Shown here piece by piece: positions 36,376-46,884 of a stretch of DNA of 64,000 bases. The DNA is from Pseudonocardia sp. CNS-004 (lineage in GTDB: Bacteria > Actinomycetota > Actinomycetes > Mycobacteriales > Pseudonocardiaceae), in the NCBI GenBank assembly GCA_001942185.1, contig MKJV01000112.1:124001-188000 (forward strand), read 5' to 3'. The stretch's first letter is position 1. Every line of letters starts with the position of its first letter. The notes below the pieces were generated by a model. That model had not been told where the DNA came from and ran no database searches. It saw nothing but the letters and a program-made list of their open reading frames with translations. The position numbers were made by a program, and so were the translations under genes.

Positions 36376-37143
36376 GTGTCACAGTCCCTTGTCGGGAAGA
36401 CCGCCCTCGTCACCGGGGGCTCGCGGGGTATCGGGCGTTCGATCGCCGAGCGTCTCGCGGAGGAGGGCGCGGCCGTCGCGCTGACCTACAACGCGAGCAA
36501 GGACGGGGCCGACGACACGGTTGCCGCCATCGAGAAAGCCGGTGGCCGCGCGTTCGCCCTCCACACGGACCTCGTCGATGCGGAGTCGATTCCGGATCTG
36601 TTCGAGCGCCTCGACGGTGAGCTCACCCGGCGCACCGGCCTGAACACGCTCGACGTGCTGGTCAACAATGCGGGCAACTCGGGCTGGGGTGCGCTTGCGG
36701 ACGCCACGCCGGACAGCTGGAACACGATGTTCGCGGTCCACGCCCGCGCGCCCTTCTTCCTCGTCCAGTCGGCGCTGAGCCGTCTCTCCGACGGCGGACG
36801 GATCGTGAACGTCTCTTCCGCCGCAGGCACCCGACCGATGCAGGCCGTGCCCGTCTACTCCATGGCCAAGGCCGCCATCAACAACCTGACGCATGCGCTC
36901 GCAATGGAGCTGGGGCCGCGCGGAATCACGGTGAACGCTGTCGCGCCCGGGTGGGTGCGCACCGACATGAACGCGGCCGTGCGCGAGAGCACCGAGATGG
37001 TGGCGGCGATCGAGACGGACACCGCGCTCGGGCGCTTCGGTGACGCTTCCGACATCGCCGCCGTGGTGGCCTTCCTGGCCTCCGACGAGGGTCGCTGGGT
37101 GACGGCTCAGGTGATCGAGACGAGCGGCGGCTACAAGCTCTGA
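36376..37143 (+). CDS. Short-chain dehydrogenase/reductase (SDR)
   Basis: A 255-residue classical SDR: cofactor site TGGSRGIGRSIAERL, NNAG in LVNNAGNSG, Ser in NVSSAAGTRPMQ and catalytic YSMAKAAI (Tyr-x-x-x-Lys), ending GQVIETSGGYKL-like. NADP(H) preference is suggested by the Arg after the Gly-rich loop. GTG start with GGAGGAG upstream. The frame is intact. Confidence 0.9.
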   Translation: MSQSLVGKTALVTGGSRGIGRSIAERLAEEGAAVALTYNASKDGADDTVAAIEKAGGRAFALHTDLVDAESIPDLFERLDGELTRRTGLNTLDVLVNNAGNSGWGALADATPDSWNTMFAVHARAPFFLVQSALSRLSDGGRIVNVSSAAGTRPMQAVPVYSMAKAAINNLTHALAMELGPRGITVNAVAPGWVRTDMNAAVRESTEMVAAIETDTALGRFGDASDIAAVVAFLASDEGRWVTAQVIETSGGYKL

Positions 37144-37354
37144 TCGTCCCGGAGACGCGGTCCTGCGGGCCCGGGGCGGTGCAGAGTTCGCCGTTCGCCG
37201 CAACCGTCCACCGGCACCCGGTCGAGACGGCATCCAGCGCTGTTCGATCTTCACAAAACCGCGCTCGGCGCCATCTCGGCGCATCCCGACTCGACGGGGA
37301 CGGTGCGCTCCCGCCAGGCACGTCCCGCGAGATTCCACCGAATCGAGGAGACTC

Positions 37355-38009
37355 ATGCGCATCGGAGTCGTCAATGCAGGCAACATCGGCCGCACGCTCG
37401 CCCGGGCCTGGATCAGGAAGGGCCACGAGGTCATGCTGGCCAAGGACGGCAACCTGGAGAAGCTCGACGCATTCATCGCCGAGAACCCGAATGCACTGCG
37501 CGGCACGATCGCGGAAGCCGCGCAGTTCGGTGAGGCAGTTCTGTTCTCCGTGTACTGGCCCCGGCTCGATGCGGTGCTGGATGCCGTTGGCTCGCTGGAC
37601 GGGAAGCTGGTGATCGACACGATGAACCCGCTCACGGTGAACAGCGACTTCGAGCACTCCTACGACGGGGAGCTCATGGCGCGGTCCTCGACGAGTGAGG
37701 AGCTGCAGCGTCGCCTTCCCGCCCGCGCGTGGTGAAGCGTTCAGCACCGTGCCCTCGAACCTGCTGGACGAGCGGAGTTGGACCGAGCCGCGGTCCACAC
37801 CGCCGGTGTTCGTCGCCGGCGACGAGGCCTCGGCGAAGGCCGACGTGATCACGCTTGCCGGAGACGCCGGGTTCTCGACACTGGACGCCGGCCCTCTGAC
37901 AGCGGCCCGCAGTATCGAACAGCTCAACGTCCTGGTCCACCTCGTCGCCGAGAACCAGTTCAAGGGCGCGCTCGACCGGATCGCGCCGTCGATCTCCGTC
38001 ACCGGCTGA
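37355..38009 (+). CDS. NADP-oxidoreductase-like Rossmann protein (frameshifted)
   Basis: About 218 residues, with one or two breaks near 37715 (the expected VVKAF lies in the third frame). N-terminus IGVVNAGNIGRTLARAWIRKGHEVMLAKDG is the F420:NADP-type Rossmann fold, then LFSVYWPRLDAVLDAVGSLDGKLVIDTMNP and a C-terminal AFSTVPSNLLDERSW. It is a relative of the gene at 35528, separated by the SDR. GGAG-containing upstream region gives the ATG. Confidence 0.75.
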
Positions 38010-38142
38010 CCGCGGCGCAGTCGTCGGAGCGACGCCGGCACCGGCTGCGGCTCCTGCCGGCCCGGTCGGCCCGGTCGGCCCGGTCGGAATGGTGGCGGGC
38101 GAGGTTCGGGTGGGTAGCCCTCCCGCGACGACGGAGGTGCGC

Positions 38143-39496
38143 GTGGGCGAGATGGCGGCGTGGGTCGCGATGGCTGCAACCCCGGGCGACCTGGTTGCCG
38201 CGCGCGTCCAGATGGCCTTCTCGCTCGGGTGGCACATCGTCATCGCCTGCTTCGGCGTGGGCATGCCCGGCCTCGCCGTCTTCGCGGAGTGGCGCGGGCT
38301 GCGGACCGGCGACCCGGCGTGGGAGGTGCTCGCCCGGACCTGGGCCCGCGCGATGGGTGTGCTGTTCGCGGTCGGCGCGGTGTCGGGCACCATCCTCAGC
38401 TTCGAGATGGGTCTGCTCTGGCCCGGCCTGATGGGTCCTTTCGGCGACGTGATCGGGCTGCCGTTCGCACTGGAGGGCTTCGCCTTCTTCATCGAGGCGA
38501 TCTTCCTGGGCATCTGGTTGTACGCCTGGGACCGGCTACCGCCGCGGATCCACGTGCTCACCGGGATCCCGGTGCTCGTCGCCGGGGTCGCGTCCGCGTT
38601 CTTCGTGGTCACCGCGAATGCCTGGATGAACCAGCCGCGCGGGTTCGACCTCATCGGCGGTGAAGTGGTCGGGGTACGGCCATGGGAGGCGATGTTCAAC
38701 CCGGCCACCCCACCGCAGACCGTCCACATGATCATTGCGGCGTTCATGGTGGCAGGCTTCGGCACCGCGTCGGTCTACGCGGTCGGCCTGCTGCGGGACG
38801 CGCGACCGCCACCACCGGCTCGGTTTCCTCGTCCCGTTCACGGTGGCGGCCGTGCTCGCCCCGGTGCAGGTGGTGGTGGGGGACTGGGCGGCGGGCTTCC
38901 TCGCCGAGTACCAGCCGCTGAAGCTCGCCGCGATCGAGGGCCTCACCGAGACCACCGCGGGTGCCTCGCTCTCGCTCGGCGGGATCTACGTCGACGGCCG
39001 ACTGCGCTACGGGCTGGAGATCCCGAACGCGCTCTCGCTCCTCGCGCACTGGGACCCGGACGCCGTGGTGCTCGGCCTCGACCAGGCCCCGCCGGAGCTG
39101 CGCCCGCCGGTCAACGTCGTGCACTGGAGCTTCCAGATCATGGTCGGGATCGGGTTCGCGCTGGTCGCGCTCGGTGCATGGCTGGCGTGGAGCTGGTGGC
39201 GGCGCCGCGATCTGCCCGGCTCACCGTGGTTCCTGCGCGCCGCCGTGTTCGCCGGGCCGGCCGCGGCGCTCGCCCTGGAGGCGGGCTGGGTGGTCACGGA
39301 GGTCGGCCGCCAACCGTGGGTCGTCTACGGAGTGCTCCTCACCCGGGACGCGGTGAACCCGCACCCCGGGCTCGTTGCCGGTCTGCTGACGGTGCTGGCC
39401 GTCTACGCCGTGCTGACGGTCGCGACGGTTGCGGTCCTGCGGGGCCTGGCCCGTCGTGGTCCAGTGGCCCCCCAGGAGCGGGCGGACGTCCGGTGA
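38143..39496 (+). CDS. cydA: Cytochrome bd/CIO-type quinol oxidase subunit I (frameshifted)
   Basis: About 450 residues with a break near 38815. RVQMAFSLGWHIVIACFGVGMP carries the high-spin heme His; the loop after helix 5 and the end GWVVTEVGRQPWVVYGVL are the CydA/CioA hallmarks (Glu and Arg near heme b). It couples quinol oxidation to oxygen reduction. The short Q-loop is the CIO (cyanide-insensitive) type. GTG start at 38143 with GGAGG five bases upstream. Its stop overlaps cydB. No cydC or cydD is seen nearby. Confidence 0.87.
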
Positions 39497-40511
39497 CCGC
39501 CGCGGACGTGCTGCTCGCGATCCTCTGGATCGGGCTCACCCTGTACGCACTGCTCGGCGGCGCCGACTTCGGCGCCGGACTGTGGGACCTGCTCGCCGGC
39601 GGCGCCGAGCGCGGGCGCCCGCAGCGCGACCTGATCGAGCACTCCATCGGCCCGGTCTGGGAGGCCAACCACGTGTGGCTGATCTTCGTGATCACACTGT
39701 TCTGGACGGCCTTCCCGACGGCGTTCGCCCCGTTCGCCGCCACCCTCTACATCCCGCTCACGCTCGCAGCGCTGGGCATCATCGCCCGTGGGGCCGCCTT
39801 CGCGTTCCGCAAGGCGAGCGAGGAGCTGTGGCTGAAACGCTTGTTCGGCGCCGCGTTCGCCTTCTCCTCCGTGGTCACGCCGTTCTTCCTCGGCACGATC
39901 GCAGGCGCCGTCGCCTCCGGTCGCGTGCGACGCGGATCGATGCGGGTGACATCCTCGGCAGCTGGTGGAACCCCACGTCCGTCACCGTCGGGTTGCTCGC
40001 CGTCGGCGTATGCGCCTACCTCGCCGCCGTCTACCTCTGTGCCGACGCGAGGCGCGCCGGAGAGGAACGGCTCGCCGACGGCTTCCGCATGCGGTCGCTC
40101 GCCACCGGCGTGCTGGTGGGCGTCGCCACCATCGCCGCGCTGCTGGTCGTCCGCGCGGATGCGCCCGATCTCTTCGCCGGGTTGACGGGTCGTGCGCTGC
40201 CGGTCGCCGCGGTCAGCGTGCTCGCCGGAGCCGCCTCGCTGGGTCTGCTGGTCGCGCGCCGCTACGTGCTGGTGCGCGTGACCGCTGCGCTCGCCGTCAC
40301 CGCGGTGCTCTGGGGGTGGGGGATCGCGCAGCACCCGAACGTGCTGCCCGGGTTGACGGTCGCCGGGGCGGCGGGAGACCCGGCTGTGCTCTCCGCGGTG
40401 CTGTGGGTCCTCGGGTTCGGGGCCGTGCTCCTGGCGCCGTCGTTGGTGTTCCTCTTCACCGTGTTCCAGCATGAACGGACGTCCCGGGGAGAGCAGGCAT
40501 CCCCGCGGTGA
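39493..40511 (+). CDS. cydB: Cytochrome bd/CIO-type quinol oxidase subunit II (frameshifted)
   Basis: About 340 residues; break near 39935. VLLAILWIGLTLYALLGGADFGAGLWDLL, then SIGPVWEANHVWLIFVITLFWTAFPTAF and several further helices fit CydB. GTG start overlaps the cydA stop (GTGA). It completes the two-subunit oxidase; a CydX-like small subunit was not found. Confidence 0.87.
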
Positions 40512-40604
40512 CGGGTGGCGGTGACCCGTTCCGCCACCAGCTGCGGGGAACGTCGCCATGGGCAGTCCCGGTGTAGGAGCCCACGTCGGGGGTACGAACC
40601 CGGT

Positions 40605-41815
40605 GTGCATCGTGATCGAACGCTCGAGCTCGTCCGCGGCGGCTACCCCTGGGCGATGTTGCTGCGCCAGGGCAAGGACGCGATCCCGACCCGACTCCTC
40701 GGACGACGGGCCGCGGTGATCGGAGGACCGGAAGGGGTCCGCCGGTTCTACCAACCCGGACTGCGGCGCCGCGGCGCGTTCCCGCCGCCGATCAAGCTGG
40801 TGTTGTTCGGACCCGGGACGGAGCACGGCCTCGACGATGCCGAGCACCGGCTGCGCAAGGCGCTCTTCCTGGGGGTGATCACCCCGGACACGGTGGCAGC
40901 GCTGGGCGAACGGGCGGAGCGCGCGTGGGCCGCCGCCATCGACCGGTGGACCGGACGCGACCGGGTGGTGCTGTTCGACGAGGCGGTGCAGGTCCTCGCC
41001 GCGGCGGTACTGCCCTGGGCGGGCGTCCCGGTCACCGCCGAGGAGTTGCCGCACCGGGCCCGTCAGCTCGCGGCGGTGCTGGACGGTTTCGCCACACCGG
41101 GACCGGCGTATGCCCGCGCCGTCGTGGCCCGCGTCCGCCTCGGCCACTGGGTCAGGGGGTTGGTGCGCCGTGTCCGGACAGGGCAGATCGACCCGCCCGC
41201 CGGCAGCGCACTGCACGCCGCGGCCCGCGCCACCGACCAGGCCGGGAAGGTGCTCCCCGAGCGGGTTGCGGCCACCACCGTGCTGAACGTGGTCCGCCCG
41301 ACCGTCGCCGTCGCCTGGTTCGTGGCGTTCGCCGGGAAGGCGTTGCACGAGCACCCCGAATGGCGTGACCGGATCGCCGCCGGGGACGACCGGGCCGTGG
41401 AGGCCTTCGTCCAGGAGGTGCGGCGGCTGTACCCGTTCGTGCCCGTCCTGGCCGCCAAGGCGCGTGAGGCGCAGGACGTCCTCGGCATCCGGGTGCCACG
41501 CGGGGGCCTGATCGTGCTCGACGTCCACGGCACCGACCACGACCCGGCGCACTGGCCCGACCCGGACCGGTTCGATCCGGACCGCTTCCTCGGCGCACCC
41601 GTCGATCCCGACACCCTCGTCCCACAGGCGGCGGCGACGTCGCCACCGGCCACCGCTGCCCCGGCGAGGGCGTCACCCTGACCATGCTCGCCGTCGCCGT
41701 CCGCGCCCTGGCCCGGCTTCCGCACACTGTCCCGCCGCAGGACCTCGGATACGACATCACCCGTGTGCCCACGCTGCCCCGCAGCCGAGTCGTGCTGACG
41801 GCCCGCCACAGCTGA
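40605..41815 (+). CDS. CYP152-type P450 peroxygenase (frameshifted)
   Basis: About 400 residues; break near 41630 (CAGGGCGGC read as CAGGCGGC). The end read in the next frame is QGGGDVATGHRCPGEG, the CYP152 heme loop (ligand Cys codon at 41657-41659). The I-helix has NVVRPTVAVAWFVAFAGKALHEHP, where Arg-Pro replaces the usual acid-alcohol pair, as in the hydrogen-peroxide-using fatty acid hydroxylases P450 BSbeta and SPalpha. It would hydroxylate or decarboxylate fatty acids with peroxide, needing no redox partner. Start GTG near 40605 is uncertain. Confidence 0.85.
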
Positions 41816-41870
41816 CACCCCCCGGAGAAGCCGTGAAGGCCATCCGGTATCCCCGGTGTCGGCGTGCGGC

Positions 41871-43333
41871 TCAACGGGCCCCGTCTCACCGGTCTCCGCC
41901 AGTTGTCGAGCGATGTCGGCGAGCTTCATGTTGAGCTGTTGAGACGCGCGCCGCAGTCGGTCGAATGCTTGACCAGCCGATAGTCGTTCGCGTTCCATGA
42001 GAATGCCCTTGGCCTGACCGATGATGTCCCGGGTGCTCAAGGAGCGATGCAGCGCCGCCTCGCGCTGCTGCAGGTCATGCCGGGTGTGCGCCAGCCCGAC
42101 CATGGCCGCGGCGAACGTCGCGAAGATCCCGGCGACCTCTCGGTCGGCTTCGGAGAAGGCGTCGAGATCAGGGGCGTACAGGCTCATCACCCCGAGGCAG
42201 TGCCATTCACCGGATCGCTTGATCCAGAGCCCGAGGCAGAAGGCGCTGGTTGCAGTTGCGGCGTCAGCAGCCGCGGCCAGCAGCCCGCTGCTCTGCCGGG
42301 AGAGATCCGCCACGTACACGGGGCGCCGGGTGCCCAGTGCCTCGGCCGTCGGGCCCTCACCCTCGCGGAACTGGATGGCGTCGAGCGCGGCCGCGGTCTC
42401 ATCGGAAGCCACGTTGGGACCGGCCTCGGTGCTGACGAGCAGCGAGATCGAGGCGCAGTCACACGCGTCCACCGCCCCCACCGCGAGCGTCAGCAGACGC
42501 CGCAACGCGGTCGACAGGGCGGACGCCGTGATGAGTTCCTGGGCGAGTGAGGCGAAGCTGGCGGTCAACATCGAACCGTGTTCGGTGGATGCTCGGCCGG
42601 CGAGTCGTAACGCAGGCCGCCGGGATCGGTCGTTCTCGGCGAGCTGACTCGATCTGCGTTGCTGAGCAATACGCCGGAGGACGTCGAGCTCGAGCCGAGA
42701 TCTCTGCACGTCTCCAGCGGGCAGGGCAGCGCCACGGTCAGAGCTTCGGAGCGTGTCCTCCCACCGCCGCAGGATTCGGTCGCGAGCGTCCGCCTCGCCC
42801 TCCCGCTCGTCTGCCGTGCTGTCGCGACGGTCGGCGAGCTGGTCACGGACGTCGGCGGTCTGCTCACGTTCGAACGCGACGAAGTCTCGCCGCTCCCCCG
42901 CCCATTCCGTCTCGTCCTGGCTCTCATCGCCCACCGGACGCAGCGTTTCTTCCCGTTCGGCACGGTCGTGGTCGCGCCGGCGGCGGGCGACCATCCGGTC
43001 GAGGGCCTCCTGCGCCTGTGCCCGCTCCGCTTCCGCTCGTCGGACCGCCGCTTCGGCCAGTTCGACCCGGTCGAGCGCGAATGCCATCTCGGCCATCTGG
43101 GGCTGCGGCCCCGAGGCGTCCGGTGGGTCGGCTGCTCCGCTCAGCCGCCTGATCAGCTCACGCTCACGCTCATCCGCGAGGGAATCGCGAAGATCCGCTA
43201 GTGCCGCCCGTTCGTTCGCGAGATCCTCGCGGTCGTCTGCCAACCGATCACGTTTGTCCGCGGCGGCGTCCCGGAGGTCCGCGTCCGCCTGCCTCGTCGC
43301 CCGTGATCGGCTCGACGGCTCACCGTGGCTCAT
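41871..43333 (-). CDS. GAF and ANTAR-domain protein with coiled-coil repeats
   Basis: About 485 residues. The N-terminal third consists of repeated charged heptad-like units (LADDREDLANERAALADLRDSLADERE, then DVRDQLADRRDSTADEREGEAD), probably a coiled coil. A GAF domain spans about 245-395 (ASISLLVSTEAGPNV, VYVADLSR, CLGVMSLYAPDLDAFSE). The C-terminal ANTAR RNA-binding domain reads TRDIIGQAKGILMERERLSAGQAFDRLRRASQQLNMKLADIARQLAETGE. Such proteins bind paired RNA hairpins as antiterminators. The frame stays open past the expected end; a stop at 41871 is reached with one shift. Confidence 0.82.
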
Positions 43334-43716
43334 CGATGGCCTTCGCTTCGTTCCCCGACGCCTGCTTGCACCACGATTCGAACCCCAGCAGCCTCAGCGC
43401 CCTGGCCGGCGCACCCCGAGCGTTGATCACCTGCACGTTCCGGCCGGCCTGGCTCGGCGGACCGCTTCGCGGCCAACAACGCGGACACGCCGCACACCGC
43501 GAGGAACTCGAGAACCTCGAGATCAATGACTATTGCGCGGTCACTCGGCTCGCGGAGCACCGAGTCCAGGCCGCGTTCCAGTTCCGCCACAGTGGCAAGG
43601 TCGACCTCACCACCTACTTTCACCACCACTGCGGCGCCGGAACGGTTCAACGACGTGTCGAACACGAGCGGCGACGCATCGAACACGGGCTTCAGCACAC
43701 AGATTTCGGGACGCAC
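43320..43716 (-). CDS. STAS-domain protein (anti-sigma factor antagonist-like, frameshifted)
   Basis: About 130 residues; break near 43460. STAS fold: VVVKVGGEVDLATVAELERGLDSVL, then AIVIDLEVLEFLAVCGVSALLAAKR. The phosphorylated Ser of SpoIIAA/BldG is Cys75 here (AVCG in place of DSSG), so regulation by a kinase is doubtful. The end QVINARGAPARALRLLGFESWC follows in the other frame. GTG start at 43716 has GGAGG eight bases upstream. Next to the GAF-ANTAR gene on the same strand. Confidence 0.77.
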
Positions 43717-43944
43717 CAGCAAGACCTCCCCGTCCAGTGGGGCACGTCGGCTGGGCCGTCAACCGCTGATGACGGTAACGCGGTGCGTCCGCGAGCACAA
43801 CCGATGGTGCACCGGGGTTGTCCGGCCGGAGGATCAGGAAGGAGCGCAGGTGACAACTGTTCCGGCGCCTCACTGGTGGCAGCAGGTCGCTGCCTGGTGC
43901 TGCGGGCGGTCCCGCGCCCGGGGTTCGGCCGCGGAGCACCATCC

Positions 43945-44823
43945 TCACTCCCGGTTGAGCTTGTCCTGGGCTGCTCCGGCGGCCTTCTCCACGGGGTTGG
44001 GCATGTCCGTGGTGCCGTACATGCGAGCGTCGGGCCGGGTGGGGGGCGGCATCGGCGCAGTCGTGGTGGGCCCGTCGTGGTAGCTGAACTCGTGCCCGTC
44101 CGGTGTGGGGCCGCTCGCCCAGCTCCCGTCCGCGGCGCGGCCGCCGTCGCTGAAGTTGAGGTACTGGTAGGAGACGTCGGTGTACTCCTTGTTCTGCGGG
44201 AAGTTGCTCGGCACCGGCATCCCCTCGTAGCCCTCCTCCTGCAGCTCCCTGGCCGCCGCGAGCCACTGGTTCTGGTGCATGGTGTCGCGGGCGAGCAGAA
44301 AGGACAGCAGCTCGCGCACACCGTGGTCGTCGGTCATGTGATACAGCCGCGCCACCTGCGTCCGGCCCTGCATCTCCGCGTTGGCGTTCGCGGTGAAGTC
44401 GGCGAGGAGGTTGCCGCTCGCGGTGATGTAGGCGCCCTGCCACGGGTTGCCGTTGCTGTCCACCGGGCGGGCTCCGGCCCCGGCCACGATGGCGTGCTGC
44501 ACGTCCATGCCACCGACGACGGCGGCGACCGTCGGGTCGTCCTGCACGGCGTCGCTGGTGATGCCCAGAGGCGCCTTCTCCAGCAGCTGCGCGATCATGG
44601 TGGCCAGCATCTCGACGTGCCCGAACTCCTCGGCGCCGATCCCGAAGACGAGGTCGCGGTACTTGCCGGGCAGATGGCTGTTCCAGCCCTGGAACATGTA
44701 CTGCATCGCCACGGTGATCTCGCCGTACTGGCCACCCAGCACCTCTTGCAGCTTCCGCGCGTACACCGCATCCGGCTGGTCGGGGATGGACTTGAACTGG
44801 AGCTCCTGGCGGTGGAAGAACAT
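43945..44823 (-). CDS. Manganese catalase
   Basis: A 292-residue intact protein. The dimanganese ligands are Glu35 (GQYGEITVAMQYM), Glu66 and His69 (GAEEFGHVEML), Glu150 (NANAEMQG) and His183 (RDTMHQNQW), matching the Lactobacillus enzyme. It removes hydrogen peroxide without heme. The 50-residue C-terminal tail is rich in proline and threonine. The ATG has GGAG upstream. Located between STAS and an apparently decayed stretch. Confidence 0.92.
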   Translation of the reverse strand: MFFHRQELQFKSIPDQPDAVYARKLQEVLGGQYGEITVAMQYMFQGWNSHLPGKYRDLVFGIGAEEFGHVEMLATMIAQLLEKAPLGITSDAVQDDPTVAAVVGGMDVQHAIVAGAGARPVDSNGNPWQGAYITASGNLLADFTANANAEMQGRTQVARLYHMTDDHGVRELLSFLLARDTMHQNQWLAAARELQEEGYEGMPVPSNFPQNKEYTDVSYQYLNFSDGGRAADGSWASGPTPDGHEFSYHDGPTTTAPMPPPTRPDARMYGTTDMPNPVEKAAGAAQDKLNRE

Positions 44824-45616
44824 TCTTCTCCTGTGATCGGGTCAGGTGATCCGGCTCGGCACCGACGGTGCCGGGACTCCTGGATGCCCCGGGCCGCCAC
44901 CCGGAAACAACCCGCCGGCCCCCTCACCCGACGCCGATGGACGAGGCCGTTCGGCCGGGTGCGGCGACGCCGTTGCGGGCCCGTCTCCCCATCGCGCGGA
45001 CCCACATCCACGAACGATCCGCGGACTGGTTCGAGGGGATCACCCGTTCACCGAGAAGCGCGCCCCGTGTTCGTCGACCTGGGCAGCCACCACTTCCCGG
45101 TGGAGTCATCCGAAGGCACGGCAAAGCTCCTGGCCGGTGTGCCACCGATGGCGCCGGCGAAAGCTGACCGATGCCGACCTGCGCGAGCGGCTGGTAGCCA
45201 CAGTCCGTGCTGGAATCCGAGCCGCGTTCCGCGGAACGGGCCGTTCACCTCGCCGCGGATCGGCCCACTCCCGATGTCGTTGGCGTCACGTCCGTTTCCA
45301 CAACGCTCGACCGCGGTCCCACAACCACAACCGGCCAGGGGCACGGCTGCGCGGGCCCCCGCCGGGCACCGGCGGGGTGGTCGCGCGGGGCCGGGGGTGG
45401 GTGGCTGCCAACGGCCGGCCGTCCAACAGCACGAGCCACGCCCCGCAGCGGCAGCGGGCATAGCGACCGCACCCGCGGACGTCTGGTGCGTGGACCGGAG
45501 CCACCAGTGCGCCGGCACGCCGTGCTCGCAGGCGGCTCGCGGGGCGGGCCGCAGTGCGGGACTGCTGCCACCGACCAGCAGCAACCGCGGGCGGTTCGGT
45601 CGGTTCCGCCGTCCAG
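44824..45616. other. About 790 bases without a convincing gene, probable decayed ORF
   Basis: The plus strand holds disconnected protein-like fragments that change frame repeatedly: around 44937 MDEAVRPGAATPLRARLPIA, around 45067 VFVDLGSHHFPVESSEGTAK, and around 45165 KLTDADLRERLVATVRAGI. Together they resemble one small gene broken by several indels, but I cannot name it. No strong promoter or hairpin is seen. Confidence 0.35.
45286..45504 (-). CDS. Possible small Cys-rich protein
   Basis: A 72-codon frame on the minus strand containing GCGRYARCRCGAWLVLLDGRPLA, a zinc-ribbon-like CxxxxxCxC cluster, followed by a proline-rich and basic tail. Might be a small zinc-binding protein. No clear ribosome site; low confidence. 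Confidence 0.25.
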   Translation of the reverse strand: MAPVHAPDVRGCGRYARCRCGAWLVLLDGRPLAATHPRPRATTPPVPGGGPRSRAPGRLWLWDRGRALWKRT

Positions 45617-46599
45617 TCATCGCAAGGTGGCCTCGAGGATCGAGAACGGGCTCGGGGTCGCCACGACGCGGTCGAGCGTGATCCCCGCGCTGTCGAGCAG
45701 CTCGCGGTACTCCTGCTCGCTGCGTTCCTTCCCGGTCACCATCCCGAGCATCGTCAGGTCGATCGCCTTGGTCAGATGCGGCTGGTCACCGGAAGGTACG
45801 ACGCCCTCGACGATCAGTATCCGCGCTCCAGGGGCCGCCGCCGTCGCGATCGTCCGCAGGATGCGTCGACTCGACTCGTCGTTCCAGTCGTGCAGGATGT
45901 AGCCGAGGATGTAGATGTCAGCGGTGGGGACCGCGGCGAAGAAGTCCCCGGCGACGACGTCGACGCGCTCGGCGAGGCCGGCGGCAGCCAAGGTTTCCTC
46001 CGCCGTGGGCGTGATGTTGGGCTGGTCGAACACGATGCCGCGCCGGTCGGGATCGTCGTCACGGGCCAGGAGTTCGACGAGCACGCTGCCATCGGCCCCG
46101 CCGATGTCGGCCACCATCCGCCCAGCCGGCAGCTGGTAGCCATCGAACATGCCCGTGCGCAGGCTGGACGTCACCTCGGCCATGGCTCGGCTGAACTGGG
46201 CGGCCCGCTGCGGCTCGGCACCCATCCATGACAGGAACGGCTGCCCGAAGTACTTGTCGGCTCCGGGCCGGCCGGTGCGTACGCCGTGCAGCAGCTCGTT
46301 GAACGGTAGGTAGTGGGTCTCCATCCACATGCAGGCGAAGTCGTAGAGCGACTGCGGGTGCTCTTCCGACAGCACAGCACCGAGTGGCGTGACGGAAACC
46401 CATTCGCCCTCCGTGGCGAACAGACCGATCGGCGCGAGGGTCCGGACCAGCCGGTACAGCTGCTCGGGCTGTGCCCCGGTGCGCTCCGCGAGTTCGGCGA
46501 CGGTCTTGGGGCCTTCTTGCTCGAGTATCGTCGCGCCCCCAGCTTGGCCACCACGTAGGCGGCTTGCGACACCTGGAAACCACCCAGAATCTGCACCAT
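45617..46599 (-). CDS. O-methyltransferase, acetylserotonin/CrtF-like (frameshifted)
   Basis: About 330 residues; break near 46535. The N-terminal dimerisation and winged-helix part reads MVQILGGFQVSQAAYVVAKLG, then KTVAELAERTGAQPEQLYRLVRTLAPIGLF and YLPFNELLHGVRTGRPG. The SAM fold begins GRMVADIGGADGSVLVELLARD, with IYILGYILHDWNDESSRRIL as the catalytic His region. It methylates a hydroxyl on a small aromatic or polyketide. The ATG at 46599 overlaps the stop of a truncated LLM-like stub. Confidence 0.82.
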
Positions 46600-46685
46600 C
46601 ACCGAGCTCGATGGCCGGTCCCGCACGGCAGCCGGCGGCCCTCGGCGCCGGGGATGACGTCGGGCAGGCCGATGCCGATCTTCAT
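46599..46685 (-). pseudogene. N-terminal stub of an LLM-class oxidoreductase
   Basis: A 28-residue ORF, MKIGIGLPDVIPGAEGRRL and a short non-homologous tail, ending at the ATG of the O-methyltransferase (TGATG overlap). The first 19 residues are typical of LLM/luciferase-like proteins, the rest of which is absent. Suggests a deletion that joined the stub to the methyltransferase. Confidence 0.45.
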
Positions 46686-46884
46686 CACGTGCTCCAGCCG
46701 TCGTGGGTGGTTGCGGTGACGACCATGGCGGCGCGCCGGCGCCGTTCCCATCCCGCGAGACGCCGGTCCCGGCAACGGTGACCCCCTACAGCCGGGGGGT
46801 TGTCCGCGCGGTGACCCGGCCCGACCATCGACACGGGCACACCGGTCGGTGCAGCCCGCGACCCGGACGACGAGGACGACTCCG

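Noticed and set aside
43851..44083. A plus-strand ORF with GTG at 43851 and GGAG upstream
   Set aside because: It runs antisense into the catalase end, has low-complexity composition and no family signal.
43201..45681. An 826-codon plus-strand open frame across the STAS, catalase and decayed region
   Set aside because: No domain is visible and it runs antisense through the well-supported manganese catalase.
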